Shown here: positions 37,121 through 49,991 of the stretch, piece by piece
Position numbering within the stretch: the first letter of the stretch is position 1
Layout: every line of letters begins with the position of its first letter
The notes under the pieces: model-generated
What the model was told of the DNA's origin: nothing
Databases searched by the model: none
Seen by the model: only the letters and a program-made list of their open reading frames with translations
Program-made: the position numbers and the translations under genes
Origin: Panorpa germanica
Lineage: Eukaryota > Arthropoda > Insecta > Mecoptera > Panorpidae
DNA: 64,000 bases
NCBI GenBank assembly: GCA_963678705.1
Contig: OY783212.1
Location: 15,686,001-15,750,000 of the forward strand
Reading direction: 5' to 3'

Positions 37121-39190
37121 GCATATTAATGCTGAATGGAATGGAGCATCTATTAGCGAGGCAAATTGCGTGAAGTTGTACACATTAAGTATTCAAATGA
37201 AATTCTGCTAACCAAATTTACTGGCAATACAAATTTAATCCTCATTGTTTAACATACAAACGAGTACTTTGTAATGACGCCATTCTCTACAACAATTTAG
37301 TACAAAGTCCGAGTTGTTCCAGTCCCAGAGAATCCATTTTAATTGCTAAAGTTACAAACATTTGCAATGAAGTTGGTAATATTTTCCCTTCAACTAACTT
37401 CGCACATATTTACCATTCTGTGGAATTGCTCTAATTTATGTGCTGGAATTAATTGTGGGAGGAATACGTCCTAGTCATATTTTAACATGCTTTGAAATAT
37501 ATCAATATGCTGCATGATAATACGTTACAAAAATGCGGGTAGAATTTTACTGATTTTGCTAGATTGGTTAAATTGGTTTCATTTCGCAACAAACAAAAGA
37601 TAAATTTGCCTAACGGAAAAACAGAAAGGTGATAAACGCAATAAAAAAGCAAACAGAACATTTTAACACTTTTTCTAAAATTTAATTTATTCCTTGTTGT
37701 GAAAATGTTTGATGTAGAATTCAATTTAGTCCTTTGAGTAAAAATCAGTTCACATTGCACAGAGGAATCACTTTATTCGTTCTTTACCTATACAATGGCA
37801 GTAGTTTTGTGCATTTTTTTATTTCTCTCCTTTTATTTTTGTCTACGTTTTTTAAAACAAAGTTGAATGTAAGCGCACAGCAACAACTAGCAACGAAACA
37901 GGATTTGTATCCTGTTTCGGGCATTACAGTATTTGAAAATAAAACGTGCATCATACACTCTAGGGAACATTTAACAACGATTTAAGCGGCTGAAAAGAGT
38001 CCGCTAGTCTTTGGGTTTATCCGATAACAGACCAACAAGACAGAGACGACAAGCGAAGGGCAAACCAAGCCAGGACGGCTGAGCTAACAGAGTGCAAAGT
38101 GACCCTTTCAAAACAAACTCTTGTCAATTCTATTAAAACTGAGTGAATTACCATATAAATGAAATATTAGTGGGGCATTTTGGAAACGGAACTCTCAATA
38201 TTTAAATGTTTGCATGTGTGTTCTAATTTCTGATTTGAATGTTATAACTTCATATCGATTGAGTTCGAATATTGATTTTCAAGATAAGGACGACATTTGA
38301 GTTGTATTTAGCATTCCAGCGATTGTAGACAAATTGATTTGCGTTATAATTTGGTTTCGTTAAATAATAAAATATTTCGGAATTATCTCACTAAAGAACT
38401 GGAAGATCGATACGTATACCATTGATACGAATGTGATAAAAATTTAGCAGAATGTATCAATTCCGATAAATTATTCGTCTTCGTTTTAATCCTCCGTTTA
38501 GTCTTCCTTACATAACCGATAAACGGGCAGTTCGACAATTCTAATCTGATCGTACAAATTTTTAATAATTTTGTGGAGTAGGAGTTATTGAAAACTCTTT
38601 TTTAAAATAGTGTTTTGAATTATTAAATAAAAAAGTGTTGTTATTGAACAAGCTTACTCAGACGGTTTTGTTCTTCGACATTTTCTCGCTGTTCCAGTCG
38701 TGTCTGGTGTATGTTGATGTGTAGGTAAAAACGATGTTCGTGCTTCTATACAAATATCCTAATTTCTCTTGCGACTAACGTCCCTATGAATGTCGCTATG
38801 CCGTACACATCATGACGCTTCAGATATCAAAGCGCGATATTCCTTTTTTCATTTCTGAATATTGATTTTATATACATATATTATCTGAGTAACTTTCTTT
38901 ACAATTTCAGTAATAATCTCTTTACCTTATTTTTCTGTTTGATATATATTTATTTATGAAATATCCATGATACATTTGATGTAGAACATATTTTATTCTG
39001 GAGCTTTTTATTAATATAAATAATACCGATTGTTCTAAGAAATTAGTCAAATTTTTCTAGTTCTGGTCTATTTTCAAATAATTTCTAAAAACTGTTAGAA
39101 TAGGAACTGATGCTTGAGAATAAGCTTTTCTCGCTGTATCAGTAGTTTGAGATCGCACATATGGTAGTTTTTTTTAAGCTCTGTTTCTTT
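37121..39190. other. Non-coding stretch with one strong hairpin
   Basis: A perfect 11-bp stem with a 4-base loop lies at 37894-37919 (CGAAACAGGAT-TTGT-ATCCTGTTTCG). No gene or dispersed repeat is recognised. Confidence 0.55.
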
Positions 39191-39555
39191 TATACAGGGT
39201 GTCCCAATATTCAACGATAAGCGGGCGATAAGTTACGCCAATTTTAAAAAAAACTTGAGTGGTCTGAAAGTAAAAATCTTAAAATAAATTCGATTGATTT
39301 TTGTGTAAAAACTACTAGCATTCTGGGATTTTTAATGGTTGTGGTAGATAGCAGTGCTATTTAGGTTGCCGATACAAAAAAAAATCTGAAATATTTGAAA
39401 AATTGTGGTCTTGGTAGTTAAAAACATCTTAGGGTGTTTCAATTTTTGAAAGATTTTTTTTTGTAATTTCTAAACAAAATGAGATAAATTCTACCGGGGC
39501 AGAGGGACCACCCTCTGGTGCCCGCTTATCTTTAAATTTTGGGACACCCTGTATA
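39191..39555. mobile_element. MITE with ACAGGGTGTCCC ends, 365 bp
   Basis: The left end TATACAGGGTGTCCCAA and the complementary right end TTGGGACACCCTGTATA bound the element. The inverted similarity continues through GATAAGCGGGC for about 35 bases with few mismatches. TA at both outer edges would fit a TA-duplicating transposon, and the interior is non-coding. ACAGGGTGTCCC ends are a widespread arthropod MITE hallmark; the autonomous partner is unknown to me. An unpaired end of the same type lies at 51429-51446. Confidence 0.75.
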
Positions 39556-42500
39556 AATGCTTCCGATGCATAGTTGTAACTTTAGACTTTTAAATCCGAC
39601 AAAATTTTGAAAAGCATTAACATTTCTTAGATTAAATTTTACTTTTACAGACTAATCCGCACTCATCATGCCTGAAGGATCGCATTGTAGTAACTTTTTC
39701 CAACAAATACCTCGCTCTAAGTTTCATTTATCAGTAATAGATTGCATGAAAGCTAATTTATAGTTACATTTATCTAACTTTGTTTGTTAGCATACTTCAA
39801 ACATATGTACAAACGAAACGAGTACGTGTAGTTTAGAATATGTGTCGTCGTGTTGGTATTATGTGTTTCACCGGAAATACGAAAACGTGGTGATCAAGTG
39901 ATCCATGATTCAGATTGCCCGATGGCGTCAAACAGATTTCGTTGTGTAAATGTTTAGATTTATTCAAATAGATATAAATACTGAAAGTAAATGCACACCA
40001 CCCTGTATAATGGTAATGGTGTGGTGCGATATGTAACTACACTGCACACAGATAGTGCGAGGAAAGATAAGATTAAAAGTACGAGTACATGTATATGTAT
40101 ACATCAATACCAATTTAAATAGGGTGATTTAGGCGGGTAACGGAGCAGATTGTTACTGCTTTTGTAGTCTAATTTAGGTAAAATGATTTTGTTATTTATT
40201 TTATTATTATTATTTTATAAACGTAACTAAATAAATTTAGTATTGATTGAATTTGTTGTCCAAACTGGTCTCAAAATAACTTTTCTTTGACGTCATGCGT
40301 CATAAATAAGACTAGTTTGGTATTCATTTGTTTGTTAATATTAGGAAATAAAATTTTAGTGAAAATAAAACTTATTAAACTTTTATAAGCTTTACTAATT
40401 AACGGTGGATTTAATTGAAGTTGAGTTAAGACAAAGTAAGTTAATATTTCTAGCAGTTAACAAAGGGAGAAACATAATTTGATTCAAGTTCAAAATATTA
40501 GGACTATGTTAGTATTCATAAAAATAATTTCTTGGAAACATTTTCAATAAATTTGTAAGTCGTTAAGCCTAATTCCCACTCACTCTTTCGATATTTAATG
40601 TACTGCTTTTATTTAATATTGTAATCTAGATTTTAGGTTTTCGTTTAAGCTTTCCTTTTCACGTTTGTATTTTAATTTAAGTTTAATTAATTTAGTTGGT
40701 GCATCGTTAGTAATATAAATTTTGACAGTTCTTTTTTTTTAAAAGTAATTCCTACTGCATTTTGACAAATTGTTACATTTTGGAGGTTATAATATAATAT
40801 AGTTTTTCTGAATTTAAAATTTTTAATTTAAAACGTTGGACCTTGTAAGATTCTAAAAAAAACTAAGAAAACTTAAAAACTAAATTAATTAAAAAATGGT
40901 ACTGTGAATGACTACGCGTATTGCCATATGCTAAACAATTTAAATTAGATACAAAATACAAAATTAGATAAAAGTAGTGAGTGGAAATGATACTTAACAG
41001 ATACTATAATTTTAGGTCTGGCAAGTTTTTTAGATTTTCCTCATGTCTCAACCAAGAGCGTAATCCCGCTCTCTGATATATTCCTGCCTAAACACTGATA
41101 AAACACAGATCTCGTCCATCAAACGGTTAAACTCAAGGATGTATGTATCAACCATTATATCCTTTTATCTATTTTATTTTATATAATAAAGAAGGTAAAG
41201 AAAATGTATGTAAAAAATAAAATATGTATGCCGAACGGAGCGAAGCGCACTACAGTCAGGATCGTTGTGGAACGTTGGGGAGCGTTGTCAGGAAATAGGT
41301 TGACTGATACAGCGTCATTTAGAGTAATAAAAAAAGAGAGAAAAAAGAAAATGTTTCTGACATTTGACAAGTCGTTGTCATGTATCTGTTTATTTAATCA
41401 ATTAATCATAAACATTTGTGTTGCGAAGAACGTTCAAAGTTTACAAAGTGCGACGAAGGGTGTGTGGAAGGGGAGAAGGGTTGTAGAGAAGAACAAGGTA
41501 CATGTTGTCATGTAAACATATTTAAAGGGTACCTAAATATTAATGAAATGACAGTTGAAAGCAGTTTTAATCCCACTAGCCCTTTAGTTAGAAATCATTA
41601 ACTTGATTTGTGACGAAAAGTCGGGAGCGTTGATGATTGATGCTGGATGCTGTGTTTTCAAGCTCGCTCCCTGGGTCAGCGCTATATTTTCTAGGTTTTG
41701 TTGTTATTAAGTTAAATTATGTACTCATAAAATCATGCACTTATTTGGTAACGATGTTGTTCACATATTTGAGACCATGCCACCATAAAAACTGCCAACT
41801 TTGTAAGAATTTGTCGATGTTAACTTGGTAAATTAAAGTTAAAAAATGTGTGTTCTACAAAACAACGATAAAAACTTTTTCGCTGAACCTAAGCATCTAC
41901 AAATAATTTAGCCTAATCGAAAAAAATGATGTCTTCAACAAAACGTTTTAATATTATAATTTTCTTTAAAAAATTATAATTTCTTTCCTGTTATAGTTAC
42001 GTATAATTAATTTTATATATTTTGTATTTAATTCGTGCTAATAAGCACACGATATGATTTTACGCTCATCTTTGTCATTACCACCCTCCCCCTCCCACTC
42101 TCATCTCTCGCTTTCCTAACATAACACCTTGTAAAACGATATAACATCCCCTTAAATCACGACACCAAGGTTTACTTTATGTGGAATTCATATAATCATA
42201 TCAATCAACCGAAGGTTACGTTTTTGTTGCCTTATCAAAACCTCGCATCGCAATTTTTAGTTAAATTAGTTATTTACCCACATCATTTGTTATGCGTTGA
42301 TGTGTGGACAACTTATTTAATCATAGCAATTATTTTTTCCTTTCATATAATAAATACATATGTTGTCAACATGTTTAATTTCAGCCACGCTCGCGTGTTC
42401 AGGTACTGTTTAACAAAAGCTGATTTTTGTATCAGATATGGTATGTAGTAGGTAATAATAATAATAAAACGAAATACCTTTAGATTTGAATATTATGAGT

Positions 42501-42582
42501 CATTAAGAATTAATAATAACATGGACTTTTTATAAATATGTAAATTTATTTATGTGAAATCGGATAAAAATTTATTGAAAAA
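39556..42582. other. Non-coding stretch, nothing recognised
   Basis: AT-rich sequence. Short frames around 41200-41600 have no recognisable domain. A C-rich run (CCACCCTCCCCCTCCC) lies at 42080-42097. Confidence 0.55.
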
Positions 42583-42743
42583 ATCACAGGTAGAAATTTA
42601 TCTTGCAATGCCACAAAATTGCCACAAGTTGATTCCAAGTTTTACTTCTACTTCTCATATAGAAATTATCTTGCAATACAAGGTTAACACTAGCTATCTT
42701 ACTACTACAATCTTATTCAAGTGTTTCATTGTCAACCTGGGTT
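42583..42743 (+). repeat. Dispersed repeat A, nearly full copy
   Basis: It starts near CACAGGTAGAAATT and ends AACCTGGGTT (42734-42743), decayed versions of the TACCCAGGTA/TACCTGGGTA pair seen at 49845-49991. The interior shares GCCACAAGTTGATTCC and CATATAGAAATTATCTTGCA, then a short AACACTAGCTA block. Confidence 0.55.
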
Positions 42744-44534
42744 GTTCAAATTGATCCAAATTCTAAAAAGCATTAATTTTTAATTCTGTGGTAGTTTTTT
42801 CTTTAATAAAAATGTCGTTCTTTTTATCTGTCAGTAGTTAAAAAGTATCTCAATCTCTATTGGTCACAGAGAGATGAATCAAATCACACTGTGAAGCTTT
42901 CTGAAATAATTTACAAAAGATAAATTCCCTAGTGTCAGACAATGGGATCTTATCAGATTTAGTTTCGCTTTTAGTTTATTTTATTACAGTTCAGATTTTG
43001 GAAATTCGACAAGATTCGATTCGACTTCGAAATGTGCTATTTTAAAGAAGATTATAGCCACTACTCCACACGTTCTCAAGATGACGTGCCACTGATTCAA
43101 ATATATAGATAGTAAGTAATCTGTGGGATCGCACAATAAAAATTACTAAGTGAACATAGTACCAGGATGATATAATCGTTTTATGACAATAGTTCATATG
43201 TAAAATATAATAATTGCTATGGACACAATAATTTTATTTGATACTATAGATTGACCTTAATAGAGGTTAGTGGACTTTTCATCAGTTTTTCTAGATCTAA
43301 AAGTTTAATTAAGTATCTAATTAGACAGTAGTCATTATGTTTTTTATTATCAAACACGTCTAAACTTTTCCACCTGAATTAAGCAATATCTTCATCTTTG
43401 TTCCTGTAAGCGAGTGAAAGTGGAATAATAATGTTATAAAATATCCCAAATAATCCCACCACGTATTCGTAATTAAACTTAAATTACTTTTATACTTTTG
43501 TCTGCGTACACGTCCTGAATACTTTTATGAATTCATGACGTCATTAATTAGGAATGTCAGTTTACGTGTACTAGTACATTGTACAAGTCAACGTACAAGT
43601 ACAAACAAACAACCAAAATAAAGTCAATATTATTTTTGTCATTTATCATTACGTGTATTTATGATATACTCGCGTGTGTGTTTATGGCAATATTGAAATA
43701 AATAATACACGGTGTTTCAAAAGATGTTTAATTTCGGCTACGTATAGTTCAATACATACTCGAATATATAGGGCCTAGCTCCGAACCAAGCATGCTCGTA
43801 GTTTTAATGTACGAACTACTTTTTAGTTATAAATCACTCGCTTGTTTCACACTCTTCTCAAGAGCGTTCCAAGTTGGATGCAAACCTGCTACATTGGGCG
43901 TTGGAGATGATAGATAGTGTAAGATTAGACAAAGACAAACATTTTTACATGAAACAGATTGTTATTTTAAAATTGTCGGATCTCTTAGGAATATCTATAC
44001 TTTCATTATGTAAATTTTTTTATGATCGTTTTTATACGTCTAAAATCAGCGCAGAAAGTTAACTGTGGACTAGCTGAGCCATTCGTCCAATACTCCAGTT
44101 AAACATTACCTACTATTATAGAACTAATGATTTTTTCTAATATGCAAAATCTAGCACCCTTTTTGCGTAAATTTGTGAAATAATTTTTGTTTCTTATTTT
44201 AAAATGAATGTTGTTCCTTAAAGTTTATGATGTTCTCTCAAAAACGCACCTTGGTGAAAAAGAAAGCAAGTTTTTATCTAATAGAAAATGTCACCAAATA
44301 ATCCATGGTAGAATATTTAGATACACTGAAAAATTGCAGTAGAACCATGCACGTTATACAGAGAAAACTTGAAATTATTTTTCCAAAGGCATTTAATCCT
44401 AATATCAAGATATAATAAGTATGTTTAATTCCAAAGAGAATACATTAGAAAATGAAAACTTTGGTATACCTACTTTTATATCGGTAGAAATTTAATAACA
44501 TACTAGAATGTGGCTAACTTCACATGTGTGTTCC

Positions 44535-44593
<59 letters not shown>

Positions 44594-45888
44594 CCAAGAA
44601 AATTCTTTTACGAAAAAATATTGGTTAAACTTATAGTACATAGATCACATCGTAAACGAAAAATATATGTGAAATGGTAACCTAGGGAATAATTTTATTC
44701 ACAGATGCCGCTTTATAGTTTTTCATATTTTGACAACTCTTTGTTCAAACAAGTATCCTTAATCTATTTTATTTTTTATACAATATCCTTACTATTTTCA
44801 ATATGAACATGTGTTGCATCTCAGCATTTAGAGAAATAGAAAATAAGATGAAGTTACATTTGTTGAATGCTTGGTCTGAACTGAAATTGTAAGATTTTTG
44901 TTATACATATATAGATCTATTTAGCGAATGGATTCTTAGACGAAAACTTTAATATTTGGATGAACTTGTTCTTCCAATAGACCCCGTTGTCCCATTCTGT
45001 GGACACCCATCTTCATTGTAAATTTTTTAAGTAATACCTAGCACCACTTTAATTAAAGCATATAAATCAGGACACTGCAGTTAACGAACACGGGTATTGG
45101 ACTGTTGAAGTAAGACACAAGTTAAATTATCGCCTCTAAAACTAAAACTAAACCTCACCTGTCCAGAATGCATTGCAAATGTCACGTTAATAAAACAAAA
45201 ACTTTTTTGATTCTTCCTATACACGTACGTTCATATATGTCTGGAATAAGCACTCGGGGAATGACCGCAAATTTATCTCGTTTATCGGGTCTCTGGTTCC
45301 AGGTTCGCCTCTCCTATGGTAAAATGGTGAAAATGGATCAAAACTTTTCTTACTATATGTCAGTTTTATAAAAATAAAACTTTTTTAGAGCCATAGGGAT
45401 TTTAAGAGTTTAGAGTCCGATAAACACGCATTAAAAAACAGTTGTGGGGATTTGTAACCCACTTACATGTGGCATGTTTTAAACTTATTTCGATTTAGAG
45501 GGGTGTTACCGCGGGGGGCGGTAATAAGTTACCCTAAAAGTTGTAAGTAAACTTCTCTCCTTAAACATAATTTATTAGTTGAATTAACAAGAAAATATTT
45601 AGTAGTCATCTATAAATTACGTTAGGTTATTTTCATGGTCTTTCAAAGCCCCCCCCCCCTCACCCCTCTTCCTTATTGTGTAAATTGTCAACCTGTTTCG
45701 ACGTCACACATTTGAAAAGACAGTTCTCGTCATATTTTGTTTTTTGTCGTGTTCTTTTTAAGTCGAATTTTAGATTAGTTGTATTGTCTATATGTTAATG
45801 AACCCTCTCCTTTTCTTGACACGTCTTGTCACACTTTGAGGATCCCTTCTCCCATTGTTGATGCTGTAATTCATAGATAGTCACTTAT
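42744..45888. other. Non-coding stretch
   Basis: It contains a (TA)n microsatellite (44545-44592), a GC-rich hairpin TTACCGC-GGGGG-GCGGTAA (45506-45524) and an 11-base C-run (45649-45659). At 43709 a CACGGTGTTTCAAAA word resembles a MITE end but has no partner. No gene is recognised. Confidence 0.55.
44545..44592. repeat. (TA)n microsatellite
   Basis: An almost uninterrupted TA run of about 48 bases. Confidence 0.95.
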
Positions 45889-45945
45889 TTATTTAAAGTT
45901 GGCTTATTTCAGATGCTGAATTCTATCAGCGCCAACTTTATCGTG
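45889..45945. repeat. SINE-like repeat segment (copy 2)
   Basis: TTATTTAAAGTTGGCTTATTTCAGATGCTGA-TTCTATCAGCGCCAAC parallels the block at 66-110, including the self-complementary flanks (GTTGGC and GCCAAC here, GTCGG and CCGAC there). The covarying flanks suggest that the hairpin matters to this repeat. Confidence 0.4.
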
Positions 45946-47049
45946 AATTACTTCTTATTCTGAATTACTGTGGTAACAACCAAATCCGTAAAATGTAGTG
46001 CTGGGTCAGGGAACAATAACACAACAGACGGTGATTGATTTTATAATACAAATAAGATATCGTAATTGTCGCCATCTAATTTATATTTGACTAGTTGCTA
46101 CTTGCCAATACACACTAAATTTATTTCTGCACAATGTCCGTCAATGTGTCCATTCTCTTTTCAACTTTATAACTTTCCTGCAAGTGTTAAGCCACTCTTT
46201 TAGAGCACGAGAGAAGCACCGCGCACCGGACATGCCGATAAAGATCATATAAAGCATTTACACTTTTTCTATAACTCAATTACTATCTTAAAATATTTTC
46301 TTATACCCACATTAAATTATTCCCCTTTAGCTGTTACGTAACTACGACATAAACATGCGCTGTTATAAAATAAGGCACTAAACACTTCAGTAAATATTTT
46401 CATTTACAGAAAATAAAAAACGTAAAATCAATCTGAGTTTTACATTTAAAATTTAATACATGTGTAAGTATAAAAAACAATATTACTTAAAATTATTCGT
46501 AGTACCAAATAAAAACAAAAAAATAAAATTTAGATTTACATATCTTACTTACAAAACCAGAAGAAGAAGAAGAAAAAGCATTTCTAAAACAAATGTAAAA
46601 CACTTAAAATTTAATATAAAATATATAGTCCTCTTTTTTATTTGTCGTATACTTTTTTTTATGTTTTAAAAAACCTTTTCGAATCATAAAAAATAATAGT
46701 AAATCTATGGCAGCCATTTTACTGCATTGGTTTACAAAACAAATATGGCGTATTGTATATTGAGTTCGCATCACACTCCAGGGGGCGACACCTCTCAACT
46801 GGTTCCGGTTCACATAAGAACTTATGAAATCATACACCACACTTTGTCTTTATTTTCCACTGCTTCCGTTATAAGGATGCTATGTACTAAATCTGAGTGT
46901 GAAGAAAACATTCCTTTTATTGACCATCTGCCAAACAGACGGCACAAAAAATACCAGAATTGTAGGGATATTATACAGTCTATTTCCACAGTGTTAAATT
47001 TATTTCTTCCTTTGTACAAGAACTATTGAAATATACACGGGAATTTTGT
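45946..47049. other. Non-coding stretch, nothing recognised
   Basis: Overlapping frames on both strands at 46600-47030 have no recognisable domain or codon signature. AT-rich. Confidence 0.5.
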
Positions 47050-47335
47050 TCATTTGACTGGCAGCGCAGCGCGCCTGAGAATTGGTGAGGGGAAAATGGA
47101 AAGGAGAAACACAGCGAAGTTTTGAAGGGACTCCAAGAACAGTTTGGTGATGCTACCCTGAGTAAATCCCAAGTGTTTCGAAATGATCGTGATAAAGTGG
47201 AAAATGGAAGCCATAAACGGCATCCGGGAGTGAGCTTGTGGAAGGCGACCGCCGCATCACTGTTATCCAGATCCAGATTGCATCAGAAACTGCTAGGTGA
47301 AACCAAAACAAACAGCTCTAACTCATGGTAGACTC
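47050..47335 (+). pseudogene. Old mariner transposase fragment (DNA-binding region only)
   Basis: One frame reads KGLQEQFGDATLSKSQVFRN and DKVENGSHKRHPG, the first helix-turn-helix and linker of a mariner transposase. About 40 codons later a different frame reads DRRITVIQIQ, matching the DRRITVRQI start of the second helix-turn-helix, so at least one frameshift has occurred. No DDE domain follows: the hAT MITE starts at 47393. The family differs from the copy at 20677-21585, and this fragment is clearly older. Confidence 0.6.
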
Positions 47336-47392
47336 ACTAATTTACACTGACATTCTCTTGAACCTGACCACCATTGAAACCATAGGTTTGGT

Positions 47393-47699
47393 CAGTGAAG
47401 TAGCGTGCCTTAGACGAACCCTGTATCAAAATTTGTTGGGGGTCCAAATGGTGGGTAAAATTTTTTCACAAAAAGAACAAAGACACTTGCATTGAATTAA
47501 AAAAATTATATATTGATTATACATTACTAATAATTAATACTCCTAAGAACTAAGCAAAGTACGGCCTAGGAATTTAAGTTGTTAGAAGTTAAGATTGTGG
47601 ATAACATTTTTCGAATTTTTGCTTACACACGTTTCGGGCCCTTATAGCCCGGGGGGCCGTATCATTAATACGGCTCATACAGCGGTAGCTACGCCACTG
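47393..47699. mobile_element. Non-autonomous hAT-type MITE, copy 2 (307 bp)
   Basis: It starts CAGTGAAGTAGCGTGCC and ends with the complement of CAGTGGCGTAGCTACCG. It is flanked by GGTTTGGT (47385-47392) and GGTTTAGT (47700-47707), an 8-bp duplication with one mismatch. It aligns along its length with 19663-19943 but carries about 45 extra bases around 47580-47625. There is no transposase. The two copies together define a family with independent insertion sites. Confidence 0.83.
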
Positions 47700-47707
47700 G
47701 GTTTAGT

Positions 47708-49844
47708 CCACTGAAGGATGGGAAACAGTTAAAGATTTGTGCAATGTTTGGACAGCTATCTTGTTTCTTCCATGAAGGTATCAAAATGTTCCAATCAATG
47801 TATCAATTGCTTCCACTCTGATGAAGACAATATATTTCTGCTAAAGGAAGTTATATAGAAAATGGGGCACTTCATTGAATCTGAATATAATTTGTTATTA
47901 TTAGATTGGGAGTGAGTTTGAATGGAGCTGTTCGTTACGAAAGCCTGAAGTACACCTAATTTGAACATACATGTACATTATTTGTATATTCCAACAAATC
48001 CGTTTATTGACCTTACAAATCAGTGTTTATAGCAGTACGCTAGATGTTTAAATAACATTGTGAACCCTAAATCCATTTCCCACACTTACTTTAATGGACA
48101 CTCTGAGATAATCGTATGGTCCAGTAACTGTAAGAGACTTCCAGTTGGCTCAAGAGTGTATATCTTAATGTCTTTAAACATCCAACTCTCGCTTTAATGT
48201 TTTCTTTACTGTTATAACGCAATTTGTTACACTCAGTAATATCTTGGTTGATGCGTAATTCAATACTATCTCTTTCCCACCCCTTATTTCCCTTCAACCT
48301 CTGATCACCAAGTATCGCCATTGTTGTAGAGCTTTTGTCAAGGACATTAAGGTCATCATGTACTACTACGCATCAGTAATTTCATACAATTCATAGAAAT
48401 GGACGTGTCACGTATGATACTATCTAGTGAAGTGTGTGTGAAAAGTTTTGATGATATGCTGCATTCACACACACAGAGGCGTTTTAATAACTTTTTTTTA
48501 TACTTTAATCCAAGTTAATAATCTCTGAAATGTACTGCAACACATTTTACTTTTGTTAGTGCAACATATATCACAACCCACAACGTACGAGGTTTGCGTC
48601 TAGACTAAACCTGTCTGTACGTGTTTATGGTCATAGTACGTGTCTACTTACGTCAGTAAGCTTAAAACCCACCCACCAATTTCATAATAGACGATATTAT
48701 TCATAAAACTAGATGATGTAATGTCCATTATCCATAACCTAAATCGCCGCCAAATTTTAGGAAAAAAATTTTGACCTCAAGAATTTTAAACGTATGAATG
48801 TAAAGTTCCCTTAACTAATGTTTTGTTAATATTAAAGGTAACAATTGTTACCTATAAAAAACATACGCTACGTTTAGAAAAGATCTTAAAGAACTATTCT
48901 ATTTCAAGTTTCCAACAAGCCAGCATTTGAACGCAGCTTTTTTAATTCCATTGTCAGTTTCTATCTTTGCTGGTCCATTCATCTCAAAGATACGACAAAT
49001 CTCTTAAGATGAAAGAAAGTCAATAAAATTAATGAAACATTGGTCTAGTGTATAGATCTCTAAAAGAATATATTTTCAATAAACGCAGGATTTGTAGAAA
49101 ATAGAATCCTTTACATTTTAAGGACATCGGATTTTCCAATATATGTCTAAATAAATAAATACATTTTGTACACTCTAAAAAACCTTTTAAAATTTTTATT
49201 TAAATATTTATTTATATATACATGTATAAAAAAGTTTCCTTTTAAAGTATCTTGTAATAGCTTTTGATTTATGGTGCTTTTAATATTATTTATTAAATAA
49301 AACATTTAGTTTTTAACGGGTGTCGAGTTGCTACTTTTAGTGTGTGGTTTTTTTAAAACTTTTTACACTATTATCCATTATACAGACATTGTTGTTTATC
49401 TCATTTTATTATCTTTTAAATTACACTGTTCTTTTAGTAGCTACAGGTCAATGTACGCGAACATAGTTAATCCCGTGCTAAAGTCTACTTTGTTTTTTTG
49501 TATATCAATGTTATATCTTACAATACTACTTCTTACAATATTACTTAACCTCTTTTCTGAAGGAGTGATGTCACAAGAAGGTGGAAATCTATATTGTGTG
49601 ACATGACGTGATTACTTCTGTTTTCTAGAATAAAGCTTATGAGGCGCAGCTTTTGGGGGCATTAATTTGAGGTAGAAAATGTCACTTGGGGGATATATTT
49701 GTGATTTAAAAACGTGGTTTGTAAAATGTGAGATCTACTTTGTGTTGCTCTTTAGCGACAGAAAAGTACAATATTTACTGTATACAATTGTGTCTCTTTG
49801 GAGAAAAACAGTTTTTATTAGAGAATCGATAAGTTTCCAGCTTA
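47708..49844. other. Non-coding stretch, nothing recognised
   Basis: AT-rich, with short frames on both strands and none convincing. Confidence 0.55.
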
Positions 49845-49991
49845 TACCCAGGTAAACATTGCCTTCAAAGCAAATTTACATTTACTAGGTTGTCACACGC
49901 TAATTCTCAGGTTCATTTTATACTTGTCATATAGAAATTGTCTTGCAATACAGTTTCACATTTGCTAACTTACTAATTTTCTACCTGGGTA
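49845..49991 (+). repeat. Dispersed repeat A, complete copy with inverted ends (147 bp)
   Basis: TACCCAGGTA at 49845-49854 is the exact reverse complement of TACCTGGGTA at 49982-49991. The interior holds CACGCTAATTCTCAGG, CATATAGAAATTGTCTTGCA and CAGTTTCACATTTGCTAAC, shared with copies at 5090, 9200 and 42583. Ends plus copy number point to a very short MITE. The flanks (CTTA before, TTTA after) do not give a clear duplication. Confidence 0.65.

Noticed and set aside
43709-43724. MITE end suggested by CACGGTGTTTCAAAA
   Set aside because: No complementary end was found within several hundred bases.
46600-47030. Overlapping 78-100-codon frames on both strands
   Set aside because: Simultaneous open frames on both strands without domains are shadows of composition, not genes.
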